This document shows positions 41,738-55,512 of a DNA stretch of 64,000 bases, in pieces; positions within the stretch are counted from its first letter, which is position 1; each line of letters opens with the position of its first letter. The translations under genes and the position numbers were made by a program. Source of the stretch: Scylla paramamosain. Lineage: Eukaryota; Arthropoda; Malacostraca; Decapoda; Portunidae. The stretch spans positions 33,501,997 through 33,565,996 of the forward strand of contig NC_087156.1 of NCBI RefSeq assembly GCF_035594125.1. Reading direction: 5' to 3'. The notes under the pieces were generated by a model. That model had not been told where the DNA came from. It saw nothing but the letters and a program-made list of their open reading frames with translations, and made no database searches.

Positions 41738-42431
41738 GAAATGCTTGTATTTCTGCACTTAGCTCAACAATTATGCAGGTTAGATGAGATTTGTTTATAT
41801 CCATGGATGAAGCAGTGTTTGTTCAAGTACAACACAGTTTTCAATCTCGATAGGATTAAAAATAAATAAACTACGGCAAATATAAGGTAAGGATTCTGAT
41901 TTTATAGTTTATGCACCACTTATAATCACTACGTCCAGCCATTATGAGGTTATGCTTATAATAAAACATGCCTTTTCGGACATAAAATACTCCTGAATAT
42001 GATGGTACTTTCAGATTTTGCAATAAAAGTTATATAAAGTAGGAAAGGATAGATTTCTATGAGTATCTTGGGTGTCGCCTTGCATTTTCTAGTGTCACCC
42101 AGAAAGCAGTAAGGAGGAGGTGGGTCGCGTAGTGCGTCATTCGGCAGTGAGGTGGATAATGCTCAGATCGTTAGAGTCTCGCTCCTCAGGCCAAGCGTGC
42201 CTAAGTCCTTAAGACTATAGGACGTTTATGCCCAAAGAGGTTTAAACCTCTTTGTATAGAGCACGGGTGTCTCTAGACTCAGATGTCTTGACTGCAGGCT
42301 TAATGAAGAGGTCATGCGAATCCACAAACACCAGTATAATATATGTAGGAAGTAGGCACTATTTATCCATGGAGTCATACCTTCTGTGTTCAAAACTTGG
42401 GATAAATTCTCTGGGCGCCTGATCTACTATC

Positions 42432-42483
<52 letters not shown>
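41738..42483. other. 3' flank of the SLC6-like gene
   Basis: AATAAA-type signals lie at 41861 (AATAAATAAA) and 42021; either could end the transcript. No further gene before the LINE tail; a (CA)n microsatellite lies at 42434-42491. Confidence 0.6.

Positions 42484-42491
<8 letters not shown>
42434..42491. repeat. (CA)n microsatellite
   Basis: About 57 bp of CA at the 3' tail of the CR1-like LINE, in place of the expected ACATAAGA tail units. Confidence 0.97.
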
Positions 42492-42492
<1 letters not shown>

Positions 42493-42560
42493 AGAAATAA
42501 GGGAAGCTGCAAGAAGCGGCCAGGCTTACACGTGGCAGTCCCTGTATGAAACACACCTAT

Positions 42561-43808
42561 CTATTTCCATCTGCTATCCTCATCCATAAACTTGTCTAAT
42601 CTTCTCTTAAAGCTCTCTAGTGTCCTAGCACTAACTACATGATTACTGAGTCCGTTCCACTCATCTACCACTCTATTTGAGAACCAATTTTTTCCTATCT
42701 CCTTCCTAAACCTAAATTTTTCAAGCTTGAACCCGTTATTTCTTGTTCTACCCTGGTTGCTGATCCTAAGAATTTTGCTTACATCTCCCTTGTTATAACC
42801 CTTATACCACTTAAAGACTTCTATCAGGTCCCCTCTTAACCTACGTCTCTCTAAAGAATGTAAATTTAACAGCTTCAACCTCGCCTCGTAAGGGATACTC
42901 CTCATCCCCTGTATCCTTTTAGTCATTCTCCTCTGTACTGATTCTAATAGACCTATATCTTTCCTGTAATGTGGGGACCAGAACTGCACCGCGTAGTCTA
43001 GATGAGGTCTGACCAGCGCCAAGTATAGCTTTAATATTACTCCCGGTCTTCTACTTTTAACACTCCTAAAAATGAATCCTAGTACCGTATTTGCCTTGTT
43101 TCTGGCTTCTATGCATTGTTTCCCTAGACGGAGTTCAGAGTTAACTATAACTCCTAAATCTTTCTCGTACCCTGTACCTACCAGAGTTTGGTTGTCTAAT
43201 GTGTACCTATTGTGTGGGTTTCCTCTACCTACGCTAAGCACTTTGCATTTATTGATATTAAATTGCATTTGCCATCTATCCGTCCATTCATTCATTCTAT
43301 CTAAGTCTGCCTGCAAGGCGATGGCATCCGATTCTGACCTAATTAATCTACCTATCTTTGTGTCATCCGCAAATTTACTAACATCACTACTAATTCCACT
43401 ATCCAAGTCATTGATATACATTAGAAATAACAATGGCCCTAATACTGATCCCTGTGGCACCCCACTAATTACATGACCCCACTCGGATTTCGAGCCGTTT
43501 ATTACCACTCTCTGTCGCCTGTCACTAAGCCATGACCCTATCCAGCCTAACGCCTTCCCATCTATCCCGTGTGCCCTAACCTTTCTCAGGAGCCTTTGAT
43601 GGGGTACCTTGTCAAATGCTTTACTAAAGTCCAGATATAAGATATCATAACTATCACCATTATCTACTGCCTCGTACACCTTACTGTAAAAACTTAACAA
43701 GTTTGTCAGGCAAGACTTCCCCTTCGTGAAGCCATGCTGTGACTGATTTATCAAGTTATGTTTGTCTAAATGTTCCCTAATGTTCCTCGCTATTATTGAC
43801 TCTAACAT
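42561..43808 (-). CDS. CR1-like LINE reverse transcriptase, main open frame
   Basis: 415 codons with all expected RT blocks in order (finger, palm with FADD, thumb) and the C-terminal segment ending FKRRLDKFM. No internal stop. The annotated start is simply the first Met after the small deletion; the true protein begins upstream in another frame (44286-43814). Confidence 0.9.
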   Translation of the reverse strand: MLESIIARNIREHLDKHNLINQSQHGFTKGKSCLTNLLSFYSKVYEAVDNGDSYDILYLDFSKAFDKVPHQRLLRKVRAHGIDGKALGWIGSWLSDRRQRVVINGSKSEWGHVISGVPQGSVLGPLLFLMYINDLDSGISSDVSKFADDTKIGRLIRSESDAIALQADLDRMNEWTDRWQMQFNINKCKVLSVGRGNPHNRYTLDNQTLVGTGYEKDLGVIVNSELRLGKQCIEARNKANTVLGFIFRSVKSRRPGVILKLYLALVRPHLDYAVQFWSPHYRKDIGLLESVQRRMTKRIQGMRSIPYEARLKLLNLHSLERRRLRGDLIEVFKWYKGYNKGDVSKILRISNQGRTRNNGFKLEKFRFRKEIGKNWFSNRVVDEWNGLSNHVVSARTLESFKRRLDKFMDEDSRWK

Positions 43809-44134
43809 TTTACCTACAACTGAAGTCTATAATTAGACGCTAAAGTTTTATCTCCTTTCTTAAAGATGGGTACTACATTAGCCTGCCTCCACATTACTGG
43901 TACCTCACCCGACTCCAGTGATTTCCTAAAGACAGAAACTAACGGCTCACTAATAATCTCTTTACATTCCTTAAGTACTCTGGGGTATATTTCATCAGGT
44001 CCTGGTGACTTGAACTTTTTTAGCCTATCTATCTCCTGTTCCACTATCTCCCTAGTTATGGAAATATCTGTCAGCTTCTCATTCTCATCTGCTCTAAACA
44101 CCTGTTCACTATCTGGCATATCCTGCATGTTTTC

Positions 44135-46207
<2,073 letters not shown>

Positions 46208-47049
46208 GCGCCAGACGTGTGAATGCATCAGCCAGATTCAGAGTACCGATTTTTATTTATTTATTTATTTATTTTTTCACTGGCACTGAAACATTGAGTG
46301 GACACGGCACTGATAAGTCACTGATGTGTGTGAAGGTTAAGCACGGCTCCAGACTTAACTTCTCAGCATCATAAGCATAAAGTTCAGCACAATTTGTGAA
46401 GTTAAGTACGATACGAAGCATAACGTTTGTACTGACCCCTATCTCTCTACTTAATCATTTTTGTTAATAGATAACTAAGGAAATGTGTGTGTGTCTGTGT
46501 GTGTGTGTCTGTGTGTGTGCGTGTGTGTTTGTGTGTGTGTGTGTTTATGGATGGGTGGGTGGATATGGGTGACTGGGTGTGGATGAATTGGTGGATGGAT
46601 GGATGTTCGTAAGTGGATGGGTGGACTGACTGATGAGTAGGTGGACAGTGGATGGATATGATTAGGATGGATGGATGGATGGGCGGGTGTGGATTAGTAG
46701 GTAGATGGATGTGGATGAGTGGATGGATGAAAAAGTGGATAGTTGGATGGGTGTGTGGATGGGTGAATGGATGGGTGAATGGTGAAAGGATGATTGTGAG
46801 TTGGTGTATGGGTGGATGGGCTAGTGAGTGTAAACTGTAAACGTATGAGTGGACTTTTTATTTGTTTATTTACTTTTTTTTATTTATTTTTTTTATTAAT
46901 TATTCTATGTATTTATTTTTATTTTTTTTATTTATTTTTATTTATCATTTCTTTTTCTTTAGATTATTTTTGTACTTCCAAGTTAAAATTTTTGTTTGGC
47001 AATTATCCTCCTTGTCTGGCAGTGTCACTTGAGCGATGAAAATTATTAT
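46208..47049. other. GT-rich and GGAT-rich low-complexity stretch
   Basis: (GT)n with CTGT variants at 46480-46545, then a degenerate GGAT/GGGT array (about 46545-46830), then T-rich DNA. Open frames over it (MDGWMGGCG-like) reflect the array. Confidence 0.7.
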
Positions 47050-47293
47050 GTAAGGTGTGAGATCATGCAAGAACTATAATATAGGAGTATATAAGGCGCC
47101 CACGGCACAGTGTGTGCTCAGAACAGATCTTTTCTCCATCACTCCGCCGCTCCGAAGGTTTGCAGGATACCGCAAGATACTACGGTCTCCATCACACCAG
47201 ATAATTATCGGAGCAATACTCCACTGTTTTTACTGCGAAGATCCCGTTGGAAAGGCTGATGATGAAATCAGAGGAACAATATAAAAAGGATCC

Positions 47294-47338
<45 letters not shown>

Positions 47339-48570
47339 CTTGAATATGTAGGAGTACATAGATACACCATTAGAAGTTCGAGATAGGTTCCAGTAATGCG
47401 GTTTACACCTCTTTGGGTACTGCCACGGTCTCGGTCATTCGGCTGACTGGACGCCTACCTAAAACACCACACACTCACGCCTGCAATGGTTTTCCTTTAT
47501 TGTGATTTAAGCACCACCTGGAGTTTGGGTAAGCACTTTGTATTATGATGGTATTGTGATTATGATGTATTGTGAATGATATATTTATTTAGTATTAACT
47601 TTGATGAACATGTAAGTGTATGTGATTACAGTTAAAAGTATTTGGGTGATCTTGTTAAGTACTTATTGTGAATGTACCTTGTTGGTGATATTTGATAGAA
47701 ACATGATTTTCTATGGAGTTGGATTAGTATAACATTTCCAGACCATGTTTATATTATAACTTGTGATGTGTCCGCTAAATTCGTGTAGGATTTCGTATTC
47801 ACTTAATTGGTTGTTGGCAGGCCTCTGTTGTTGTATATTTGCTGTGACCGTGTCAGAGGAATCTAACTGCGCCTGTGAACAGCGCCCGCAAATAAACTCA
47901 CGGCACCTGTCTGGAAGTTTCTGTACCGATCCCCGCTCTACAAATATTCATAGGCACTTAGTCCAATGCTTCATTACAAGTTTAATGGCATCACCACCCG
48001 ATTGCTTCCACGGGAGATTCGGTATTATCTACTTGTCTACAAGATTTGCTTTGTCAAAAAGTTGTTAATTTCTTTTCTTATATTTTCCTATTTCCTTTTT
48101 TTCTGGGTCTTTGAAGCAAGTGGTCTTGTCCTTAGAGTCAAGTAAAGTAAAATAAAGTTAATCGTGCATCGTGGAACACTTGCTTTAATTTAACACCTGT
48201 ATTAATACTGAACACTTGCTCAGGACCGTAAACTTGCGAAATAATGATCGAAACATGATCAGGAGTCTTGATCTTCCACGCAGAAAATCAACACGCTGTT
48301 CGTCACTTACTGATGCCTCCAGTGGTAACTAGTTTTTGCCCACTTAGCGTTTGCTGTTCCAAGATTTTCATCACCATTGCCCAGTGTTTCTGTGTACGGA
48401 GAGCGGTGTTACTGTCACAGGTGAGATGACTCGCATATGCCATTCCCCTGAAAATGTGAGGTGGTTTGTGGTGGTGAGAAACAGCCAGAACATGATTGTC
48501 ACATTTGTTCACAGTGATTGTGGCGATCTGAGTTCTCAAGGGTGGTCGAGGGAGGTTTCTGCGATCTTCT
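47050..48570 (+). repeat. Dispersed repeat family B, copy 2 (left part)
   Basis: Partner of 25300-26460; see that entry for the shared blocks. It has extra sequence at 47340-47990 and is cut off at about 48570, with its remaining right part resuming at about 51600 after the LINE palindrome. Confidence 0.72.
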
Positions 48571-48779
48571 AAGTACACTAATATATATCTGTGATAAAGA
48601 AACGGTGGGAAACTGTTGAAAACGATCACTCATTGAGAGTTACGGCCATAGTATTAAATTCTCCCTTCCCCGTCCCATCCCTGCGCTCACCCGTGAGGAT
48701 GGAGTAGGTAAAAACAACTCCGTCCTCTTTCCGTGTCCGTGCCCAAGATTAATGTTGTCAGAGGTCGAAAGCTTTAGTA

Positions 48780-49889
48780 AAAAATACAGGATAAGTGTCT
48801 TCAAACCTCCCTCTTGAAAGAGTTCAAGTCATAGAAAGGTGGAAATACAGAGACAGACAGTGAGTTCCAGAATTTACAAGAGAAAGGGATGAATGATTGA
48901 GAATACTGGTTAACTTTTGCATTAGAGAGGTGGACAGAATAGAAGTGAGAGAAAGAAGAAAGTCTTGTGCAGCACGGTCGCGGAAGAAAGGGGAGGCATG
49001 CAGTTAGCAAGATCAGAAGAGTGGTTGGCATGAAAACAGGGGTAGAAGATAGCAAGAAATACAACATAGTAGCGATGAGAAAGAGGCTGCAGACAGTCAG
49101 TTGGAGGGGACGACTTGATAAGAAAAACTTTTTATTTTAACCTGTTTAAAAAAAACGGTATGAGTGGAACCGCTCCCCAACCATTTAAAGTATATGTTTG
49201 CTCTGTCCCACTCAGAATTTTTAGAGAGATCAGAAGTCAGGCGTTCTGTGGCTTCCCTACGTGAATTGTTTACTTTTTGAAGAGTTGGACGTCAACGAAA
49301 AGACGTGGAAAAGTGCAGGGTAGTATCATCAGCGTAGGAGTGGCTAGGACAAGAAGTTTGGTTTGGAAGATCATTGATAAATAATCATTGATAAATAGTG
49401 AGTGACAGGACAGAACCCTGAGGAACACCACTGTTAATAGATTTAGGAGAAGGACAGTGACCGTGGACCACAGCAGCAATAGAACGGTCAGAAAGGAAAC
49501 TTGAGATGAAGTTACAGAGAGAAGGATAGAAGAAGTAGGAGGGTAGTTTGGAAATCAAAGCTTTGTGCCAGACTCTATCAATAACTTTTGATATATCTAA
49601 GACAACAGCAAAAGTTTCACCAAAATCTCTAAAAGAGGATGACCAAGACTCAGTAAGGAAAGCCTGAAGATTACAAGTAGAGCGGCCTTGACGGAATCCA
49701 TATTGGTGATCAGATAGAAGGTTGTGAAATGATAGATGTTTAAAAATCTTCCTGTTGAGGAAAGATTCAAAAACTTTAGATAGGCAAGAAATTAAGGCAA
49801 TAGGAGGGAGGTTTGAGGGATTAGAACGGTTACTTTTTTTTAGAACAGGCTGAATGTAGGCAAAGTTCCAGCAAAAAGGAAAGGTAGAT
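48780..49889 (-). pseudogene. LINE family A, left arm of a palindrome
   Basis: Minus-strand LINE relic with its 3' side near 48780 (complement of CTTGAACTCTTTCAAGAGGG) and its cut 5' side at 49889. The RT core with SGVPQ and the DD box lies at about 49330-49440. About 60 bp near 49120-49190 look rearranged. Mirror image of the right arm. Confidence 0.85.
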
Positions 49890-49894
49890 GATTT

Positions 49895-51330
49895 ATCAAT
49901 ATCTACCTTCCCTCCTTCCTGAAAGTTTGTCTACATTCAGCCTGTTCTTAAAAAGGGTGACCGTTCTAATCCCTCACACTACTTTCCTATTGCTTTAATT
50001 TCAGGCCTATCTAAAGTTTCTTTTAATTTATCCTCAACAGGAAGATTTTTAAACATCTATCACTTCACAACCTTCTATCTGATCGCCAGTATGTGTTCCA
50101 TCAAGGCCGCTCTACTGGAGATCTTTTGGCTTTCCTTACTAAGCTTTTGGTGAAACTTTTGCTGTTTCCTTAGACATATCAAAAGCTTTTGATAGAGTCT
50201 GGGACAAAGCTTTGATTTCCAAACAAACCTTTTATGGCTTCTATCCTTCCCTTTATAGTTTCATCTCAGGTTTCCTTTCTGACCGTTCTAGTGTTGCTGT
50301 AGTAGATGGTCACTGTTCTTCTCCTAAATTTACTAATTTTCAATGGTGTTCTGGGTTCTGTCCTGTCACTCACCCTCTTCCTATTATTCATGAATGATCT
50401 TCTGAACCAAACTTCTTGTGCTATCCAGTCCTGCGCTGATGATACCACCCTTCTTTTCATAGACGTTCAATCCTTCAGGAAGTAAACAATTCACGCAGGG
50501 AAACCACAGAATGCCTGACTTCTGATTTCTCTAAAGTTTCAAATTGTGGGCAGAGCAAACTTGGTATTGTTCAATGCCTCAAAACCCCAATTCCTCCATC
50601 TATCAACTTGACAGAACCTTCCAGACAACTATCCCCTCTTCTTCTATGATACTCAGCTTTTCCCCTCTTCTACACTGAACATCTTCAGTCTGTCCTTTAC
50701 TTATAATCTAAACTGGAAACTTCACATCTCATCTCTAGCTAAAACAGCTTCTATGAAATTAAGTGTTCTGAGTCGCCTCCGCCAATTTTTCTCACTCCGC
50801 CAGCTGCTAACTCTGTACAGGGGCCTTATCCGTCCATGTATGGAGTATGCTTTTCATGTATGGGGGGTTCCACTCATACTGCTCTTCTAGACAGGGTGGA
50901 ATCAAAAGTTTTTCTTCTTATCAATTTCTCTCCTCTAACTGACTGTCTTCAGCCTCTTCCTCATCGCTACAGTGTTGCATCTCTTTCTATCATCTACCCC
51001 TATTTTCATGCTAACCACTCTTCTGATCTTGCTAACTCCACGCCTCCTCTCCTCCCGCGGCTTTGCTGCTCAAGACTTTCTTCTTTCTCTCATCCCTATT
51101 CTGTTTACCTCTCTAATGCAAGAGGTAACCAGTATTTTCAATCATTCTTCCCTTCCTCTGGTAAACTCTGAAACTCCTTGCCTGCTTCCTATGATTTGAA
51201 CTCTTTCAAGAGTTTCAAGACACTCATCCTTCAATTTTCGATTATTATCTTGACTTTGAGACTGGCGTCTAAGTGGGATTTTTTCTTCTGGTTTTGTTTC
51301 CCTTGGTCAGTGGCCCTCTTACATAGAAAA
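49895..51330 (+). pseudogene. LINE family A, right arm of a palindrome
   Basis: Plus-strand LINE relic beginning at the same element position as the left arm (CTACATTCAGCCTGTTCTTA, 49931-49950). RT motifs with frameshifts: SKAFDRVWDKALISK (about 50185), the catalytic-box region around 50430-50460, and RGLIRPCMEYA-like coding (50820). A degenerate 3' box lies at 51260-51330. Confidence 0.87.
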
Positions 51331-51413
51331 AATATAATAATAATTGATAAATGATATAATTAATGATAATAATCATAATAACAATAATAATGATAAAAGA
51401 AAATGAATTTATA

Positions 51414-51507
<94 letters not shown>
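51414..51507. repeat. (TA)n microsatellite
   Basis: About 92 bp of TA repeat to the right of the LINE palindrome. Confidence 0.98.
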
Positions 51508-51511
<4 letters not shown>

Positions 51512-51599
51512 TATCATAACATCATAATATATTGTTTTGAGACCGCGAGACGATGTTGACCAACTTCTTAATTAAATCAACCTGCGAACACTGAAAACC

Positions 51600-51690
51600 C
51601 TACCATTCAGGATATATCCCACTGGTGAAGTTGTTTTGCCGCCCTGAATAATAACAGCGCTGAGAAGATCACGTAGTAAATTGTGAGTGG
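51600..51690 (+). repeat. Dispersed repeat family B, copy 2 (right part)
   Basis: CCGCCCTGAATAATAACAGC and AAGATCACGTAGTAAAT match 26365-26405 of copy 1, which lies directly before minisatellite array 1. Confidence 0.65.
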
Positions 51691-52128
51691 TGACACTGAG
51701 AAATGAGTGCCTCTCAGGTAGAGTGTAAAGTGGTCACATCTCAGGCAGAGTGTGCAGTCGTCGCATCTCAGGTAAAATGAACATAAGAACATAAGAACAT
51801 AAGAAATAAGGGAAGCTGCAAGAAGCGACCAGGCTTACACGTGGCAGTCCCTGTATGGGAGTGTTCGTATCTCAAGTAGAGTGTGGAGTGGTCGGATCTC
51901 AGATAGAGTAGGGAGTGATCGCATCTCAGCTGGAGTGTGAAGTGGTCGCATCTCAGGTAAAGTGGGGAGTGGTCGCATCTCAGGTAGAGTGGGGAGTGGT
52001 CGCATCTCAGGTAGAGTGGGGAGTGGTCGCATCTCAGGTAGAGTGGGGAGTGGTCGCATCTCAGGTAGAGTGGGGAGTGGTCGCATCTCAGGTAGAGTGG
52101 GGAGTGGTGGCAAGTCAGGCAGAGTGTG
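51690..52128. repeat. 27-bp minisatellite, array 2
   Basis: Tandem 27-bp units (core CATCTCAGGTAGAGTGGGGA), very regular at 51957-52110. Interrupted at 51777-51858 by a LINE tail insertion. Same family as array 1. Confidence 0.93.
51777..51858 (-). mobile_element. CR1-like LINE 3' tail inserted in the minisatellite
   Basis: Three tandem AACATAAG units followed by AAATAAGGGAAGCTGCAAGA and GTGGCAGTCCCTGTATG. It is the last 80 bp of the CR1-like LINE at 42484, in the same orientation, with the 8-bp terminal repeats that CR1 elements typically show at their 3' ends. Confidence 0.85.
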
Positions 52129-52144
52129 ATCAAAGAATGACCTA

Positions 52145-52758
52145 GGAAAGAAAATCCCCCCATTTTGCGTTGAAAAATGGACAAAGACAACTCTTCCTAT
52201 TGACTCTGATGTGATTAGGGCTCCTTACGATTACCTCATTCTGTTTCTGCCTGATTCTTGCATTGATAAGATTGTCAAGGAGACTAATAGATATGCAGGC
52301 CAGCAAAAACAACCAGGATTTTGGGTCAAGGGTCAATAGGAATATGATTCGCGCCAGCCGCACCATTATGTACTTGAGTGGATATCTGACGGAATCTCAG
52401 AATCACATGTACTGGCAAAGACGCGAGGAGACCAACAACACACTTGTAAAGAAAGCCATGTCCAGAAATGAATTTGACGACGTAATGCGGTACACTCACT
52501 TTGCCAACTTGAACAAGCCTAACGAAGACGACCCTTTCTGGAAAGTAGCCATGCTTTTCAAAAACATAAATGACACGGCGACCAAGTATGTGGAGAAAAC
52601 AGAGTTTGTCAGCGTGGACGAGTCAATGATAAGATATTTTGGCCCTCACTCCCTCAAACGGTTCATGAAAGGCAAGCCAACACGTTTTGGTTTCAAAATT
52701 TGGTTCCTGCCGACCACAGCTGGTGAGCTCTATCTGTCTATCTATCTTCTATCTAAAA
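52145..52758 (+). pseudogene. piggyBac-type transposase, truncated and frameshifted
   Basis: Cut-and-paste transposase of the DDE_Tnp_1_7 (piggyBac) family. The N-terminal piece in one frame reads WTKTTLPIDSDVIRAPYDYL and DKIVKETNRYAGQQKQPGFW. After a frame change near 52320 it continues NRNMIRASRTIMYLSGYLTE, KAMSRNEFDDVMRYTHFANL and SVDESMIRYFGPHSLKRFMK, then GKPTRFGFKIWF. The first catalytic Asp is the one in SVDESMI. The sequence then loses similarity, so the later Asp residues are missing. Terminal repeats were not found. Confidence 0.9.
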
Positions 52759-52759
52759 C

Positions 52760-54034
52760 ATAAGTGTCCTTGAGTAAAAGTGAAATGGGTCTATGAAAAG
52801 TTAAATATTTCACTTTTTATTGTTTCTTTTATTTTACTTTTTTTTTCTTTTTCTGTGGGATAAAATTTCCTAAATGAAATAGAGCTTAACAAAATTATAT
52901 GGACAGTTTTATAAAAGGTTAATAAATAAAGGGAAGTAAACAATGTAAACAAAAACATGCATTTTTTGGTTAGAAATTGCTCATGTGTCTTATGTATGTT
53001 ATCCCCGGTCTACCTGCCATACGTACAGATATGTACGTACCAAGAAATCGTATTTCTTATTAAAATAAGGGAAAAAATGGACCTGATTATCAATAAGGGA
53101 CTCATGAGTAAGCCTTGTCTCAAATTTCGTTCAAAAATTCCAGTCGGATTGATGCTCGGGATGTAATGGGTTAAAAATCCAGACCTTTAAAACTTTCTGG
53201 GATCAGTGTACCGTCCACTTTCTTGGAAAGATAACCGGGATCGTGACATTCGTGTAAGCAGCTTCACTCTATCATGGGAGACTGGGAGATGGAACAGGCG
53301 TTGTTGAGGCCGCTTACCGTCCAAGAACAGGTCGTGTTCGTGTGGATTAGTTCCAGAAAAAAACCAAGACACGCATTGTACAGCACTCCTCAAGAACACA
53401 TCTATTATTACTAATAACGTTACTGATTTATTCTCAAACCAGTTTGAAACAAAATCGTCTTCGACATTATTAACTATATACGACAATGAGATGCCTTAAG
53501 ATTCATATATATTTTCTTGTGTGCTTATTGCGTTCGTGTTCATATCGTTTTGCGAGAGTGTACAGTTAATTTGTTTTCCGTTTGTGTAGTATAGGTTGCA
53601 TGCATATTGTGCTTCTCGGTTGGAGCGCGTGTGTAAACCTGAAAGTCTAACTGTTATCCATGTCAGTGTATTTATGGGTTTCTGTGTATTTATCTTATAG
53701 AGATGTTTTATACTGCCTTGTATTGTTTCAAGTTTGTGTGTTTTTATTTTAATTTTATAAAGACGTTTTATGCCCCCTTGTATAGTTTTTAATCAAATTA
53801 CTGTTTTATAGATGATTGTTACCCCATGCATGGGTTTAATATCTGTCTGTTTTATATATCCAAATGTAACGTCTTTAGTTCCATGTTTGCCCTTTATTTA
53901 AAATTAAAATTTGTTAAACGTAAAGAAATATTGTTTGTACTACAGTTTCATTATGCTTCATTTCCACTGGATGTTAAACTACTGCAATTACCCGTTTGTA
54001 GCTGTAATCAATAGACTTAATGGAATTGAATTAA

Positions 54035-54036
<2 letters not shown>
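52760..54036. other. AT-rich unclassified stretch
   Basis: No convincing gene. Frames of up to about 100 codons (for example on the minus strand at 53187-53486) match nothing I recognise. Confidence 0.5.

Positions 54037-54111
<75 letters not shown>
54037..54111. repeat. (GT)n microsatellite
   Basis: About 75 bp of GT. The 60 bp to its right resemble 27035-27097. Confidence 0.98.
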
Positions 54112-54283
54112 CTTTCTGTATATTTTTCATTACAAAGTATAAATATTTCATGCATACACAGCTTGTGCCGTGAACAGTAATAATATGAATAGTAAAACGA
54201 GGTCGAGTTAAATGTTTTCACCTTTAGATTAGTTCGTTTTTACTTGTCAAAGAAAGCACCTTCAGAAATACTGCATCTCCAGA

Positions 54284-54322
<39 letters not shown>
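54284..54322. repeat. (CT)n microsatellite
   Basis: About 38 bp of CT directly after a sequence resembling the one before the first SLC6-like exon. Confidence 0.96.
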
Positions 54323-54324
<2 letters not shown>

Positions 54325-54534
54325 GGATTCCTGTAGTTGCTTTTAAAGGTTGCTGAGACGTGACGCAATATTTCCTGTCTTACAGATAATCTACCTCTGG
54401 AATCTTGAAAGCACCCTTGAAAATGCGTAAAGATTCCCCCCTTAAATTTGTTGATGGAGTCCTGAAAGCACCCTGGAAAATGTGTCTAATTTCTGGTAGA
54501 GCTTCATAAACGTGCAGTTGGTGATATGCTTCGT

Positions 54535-54539
<5 letters not shown>

Positions 54540-54615
<76 letters not shown>

Positions 54616-54636
54616 ACATAAACAATTATATCTTTC

Positions 54637-54664
<28 letters not shown>
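54540..54664. repeat. (GA)n and (CA)n microsatellites
   Basis: About 72 bp of GA and, 27 bp further on, about 26 bp of CA. Confidence 0.97.
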
Positions 54665-54667
<3 letters not shown>

Positions 54668-54880
54668 GTAAGTTTCCCTAACTGTGAGTGATAGGCTAAC
54701 CCTTTCACTCTTTCAGTCTTCAGTATCATTATAAACAGTCTACTGTGTCTTTCATAACTTCTAATTAATTTTAAGGTTCGCTTATAAACTCAGTCCTCTC
54801 ATTTTCTATGCTTTTATTCGAGTTTCCGTCAATTTAAAGGTTTAATTATAAGTGATAGGCTATTTGGCGCGGGGAACCGA

Positions 54881-54882
<2 letters not shown>

Positions 54883-54931
<49 letters not shown>
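54883..54931. repeat. (CT)n microsatellite
   Basis: About 48 bp of CT. Confidence 0.97.
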
Positions 54932-54933
<2 letters not shown>

Positions 54934-55402
54934 CACCTCACAGTGCTTCAAGTGACATGTTTTCATTTCTATTCGCTTATAAACTCAATGTACCCTCGCA
55001 TTTCCTGCCATATAATTAAAGTATCCGGTTGTACCCCATGGTGAGGGTCCGCTTGTTTCCACCTCCTTCACCGAGGGAGGGAGGCAGACTGCTCCAGGCG
55101 TTTTGGGATTGTTTTTTTTATTTATTTATTATTTTTTATTGTCTTCCTCAGTGTACCTGGGAAACACCGTGCAGTGCGGTTGTGTGTGTGTCCTCTTTTC
55201 ATTTAAACACCAGGGAACGGGACCACAGAGGCACAGGAGGTCAATTAAGGTGAGTTTAGTAGTGACAGGTAGCAGAGGTCTGGCTTCAACCTACGACAGT
55301 ACCTGGAAAACACTGGAAATACCTGGAAAATACTTGATACTTAATAGCAAAAGGGGAGAAGAGAAGAGAGAAAATAATGCTATTTATCATGGAATAGAGG
55401 CG

Positions 55403-55512
55403 GACACACACACACACACACACACACACATACGCATACATATATATACACACACACACACACATACACACACACACAGACACACACATACATACACATA
55501 CGCATACACACA
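55403..55512. repeat. Imperfect (CA)n/(TACA)n microsatellite
   Basis: About 110 bp of CA mixed with TACGCATACA variants. Confidence 0.92.

Noticed and set aside
51915..52145. CRISPR-like regular repeat array
   Set aside because: Units of 27 bp are head to tail without spacers, in a eukaryotic genome; it is a minisatellite.
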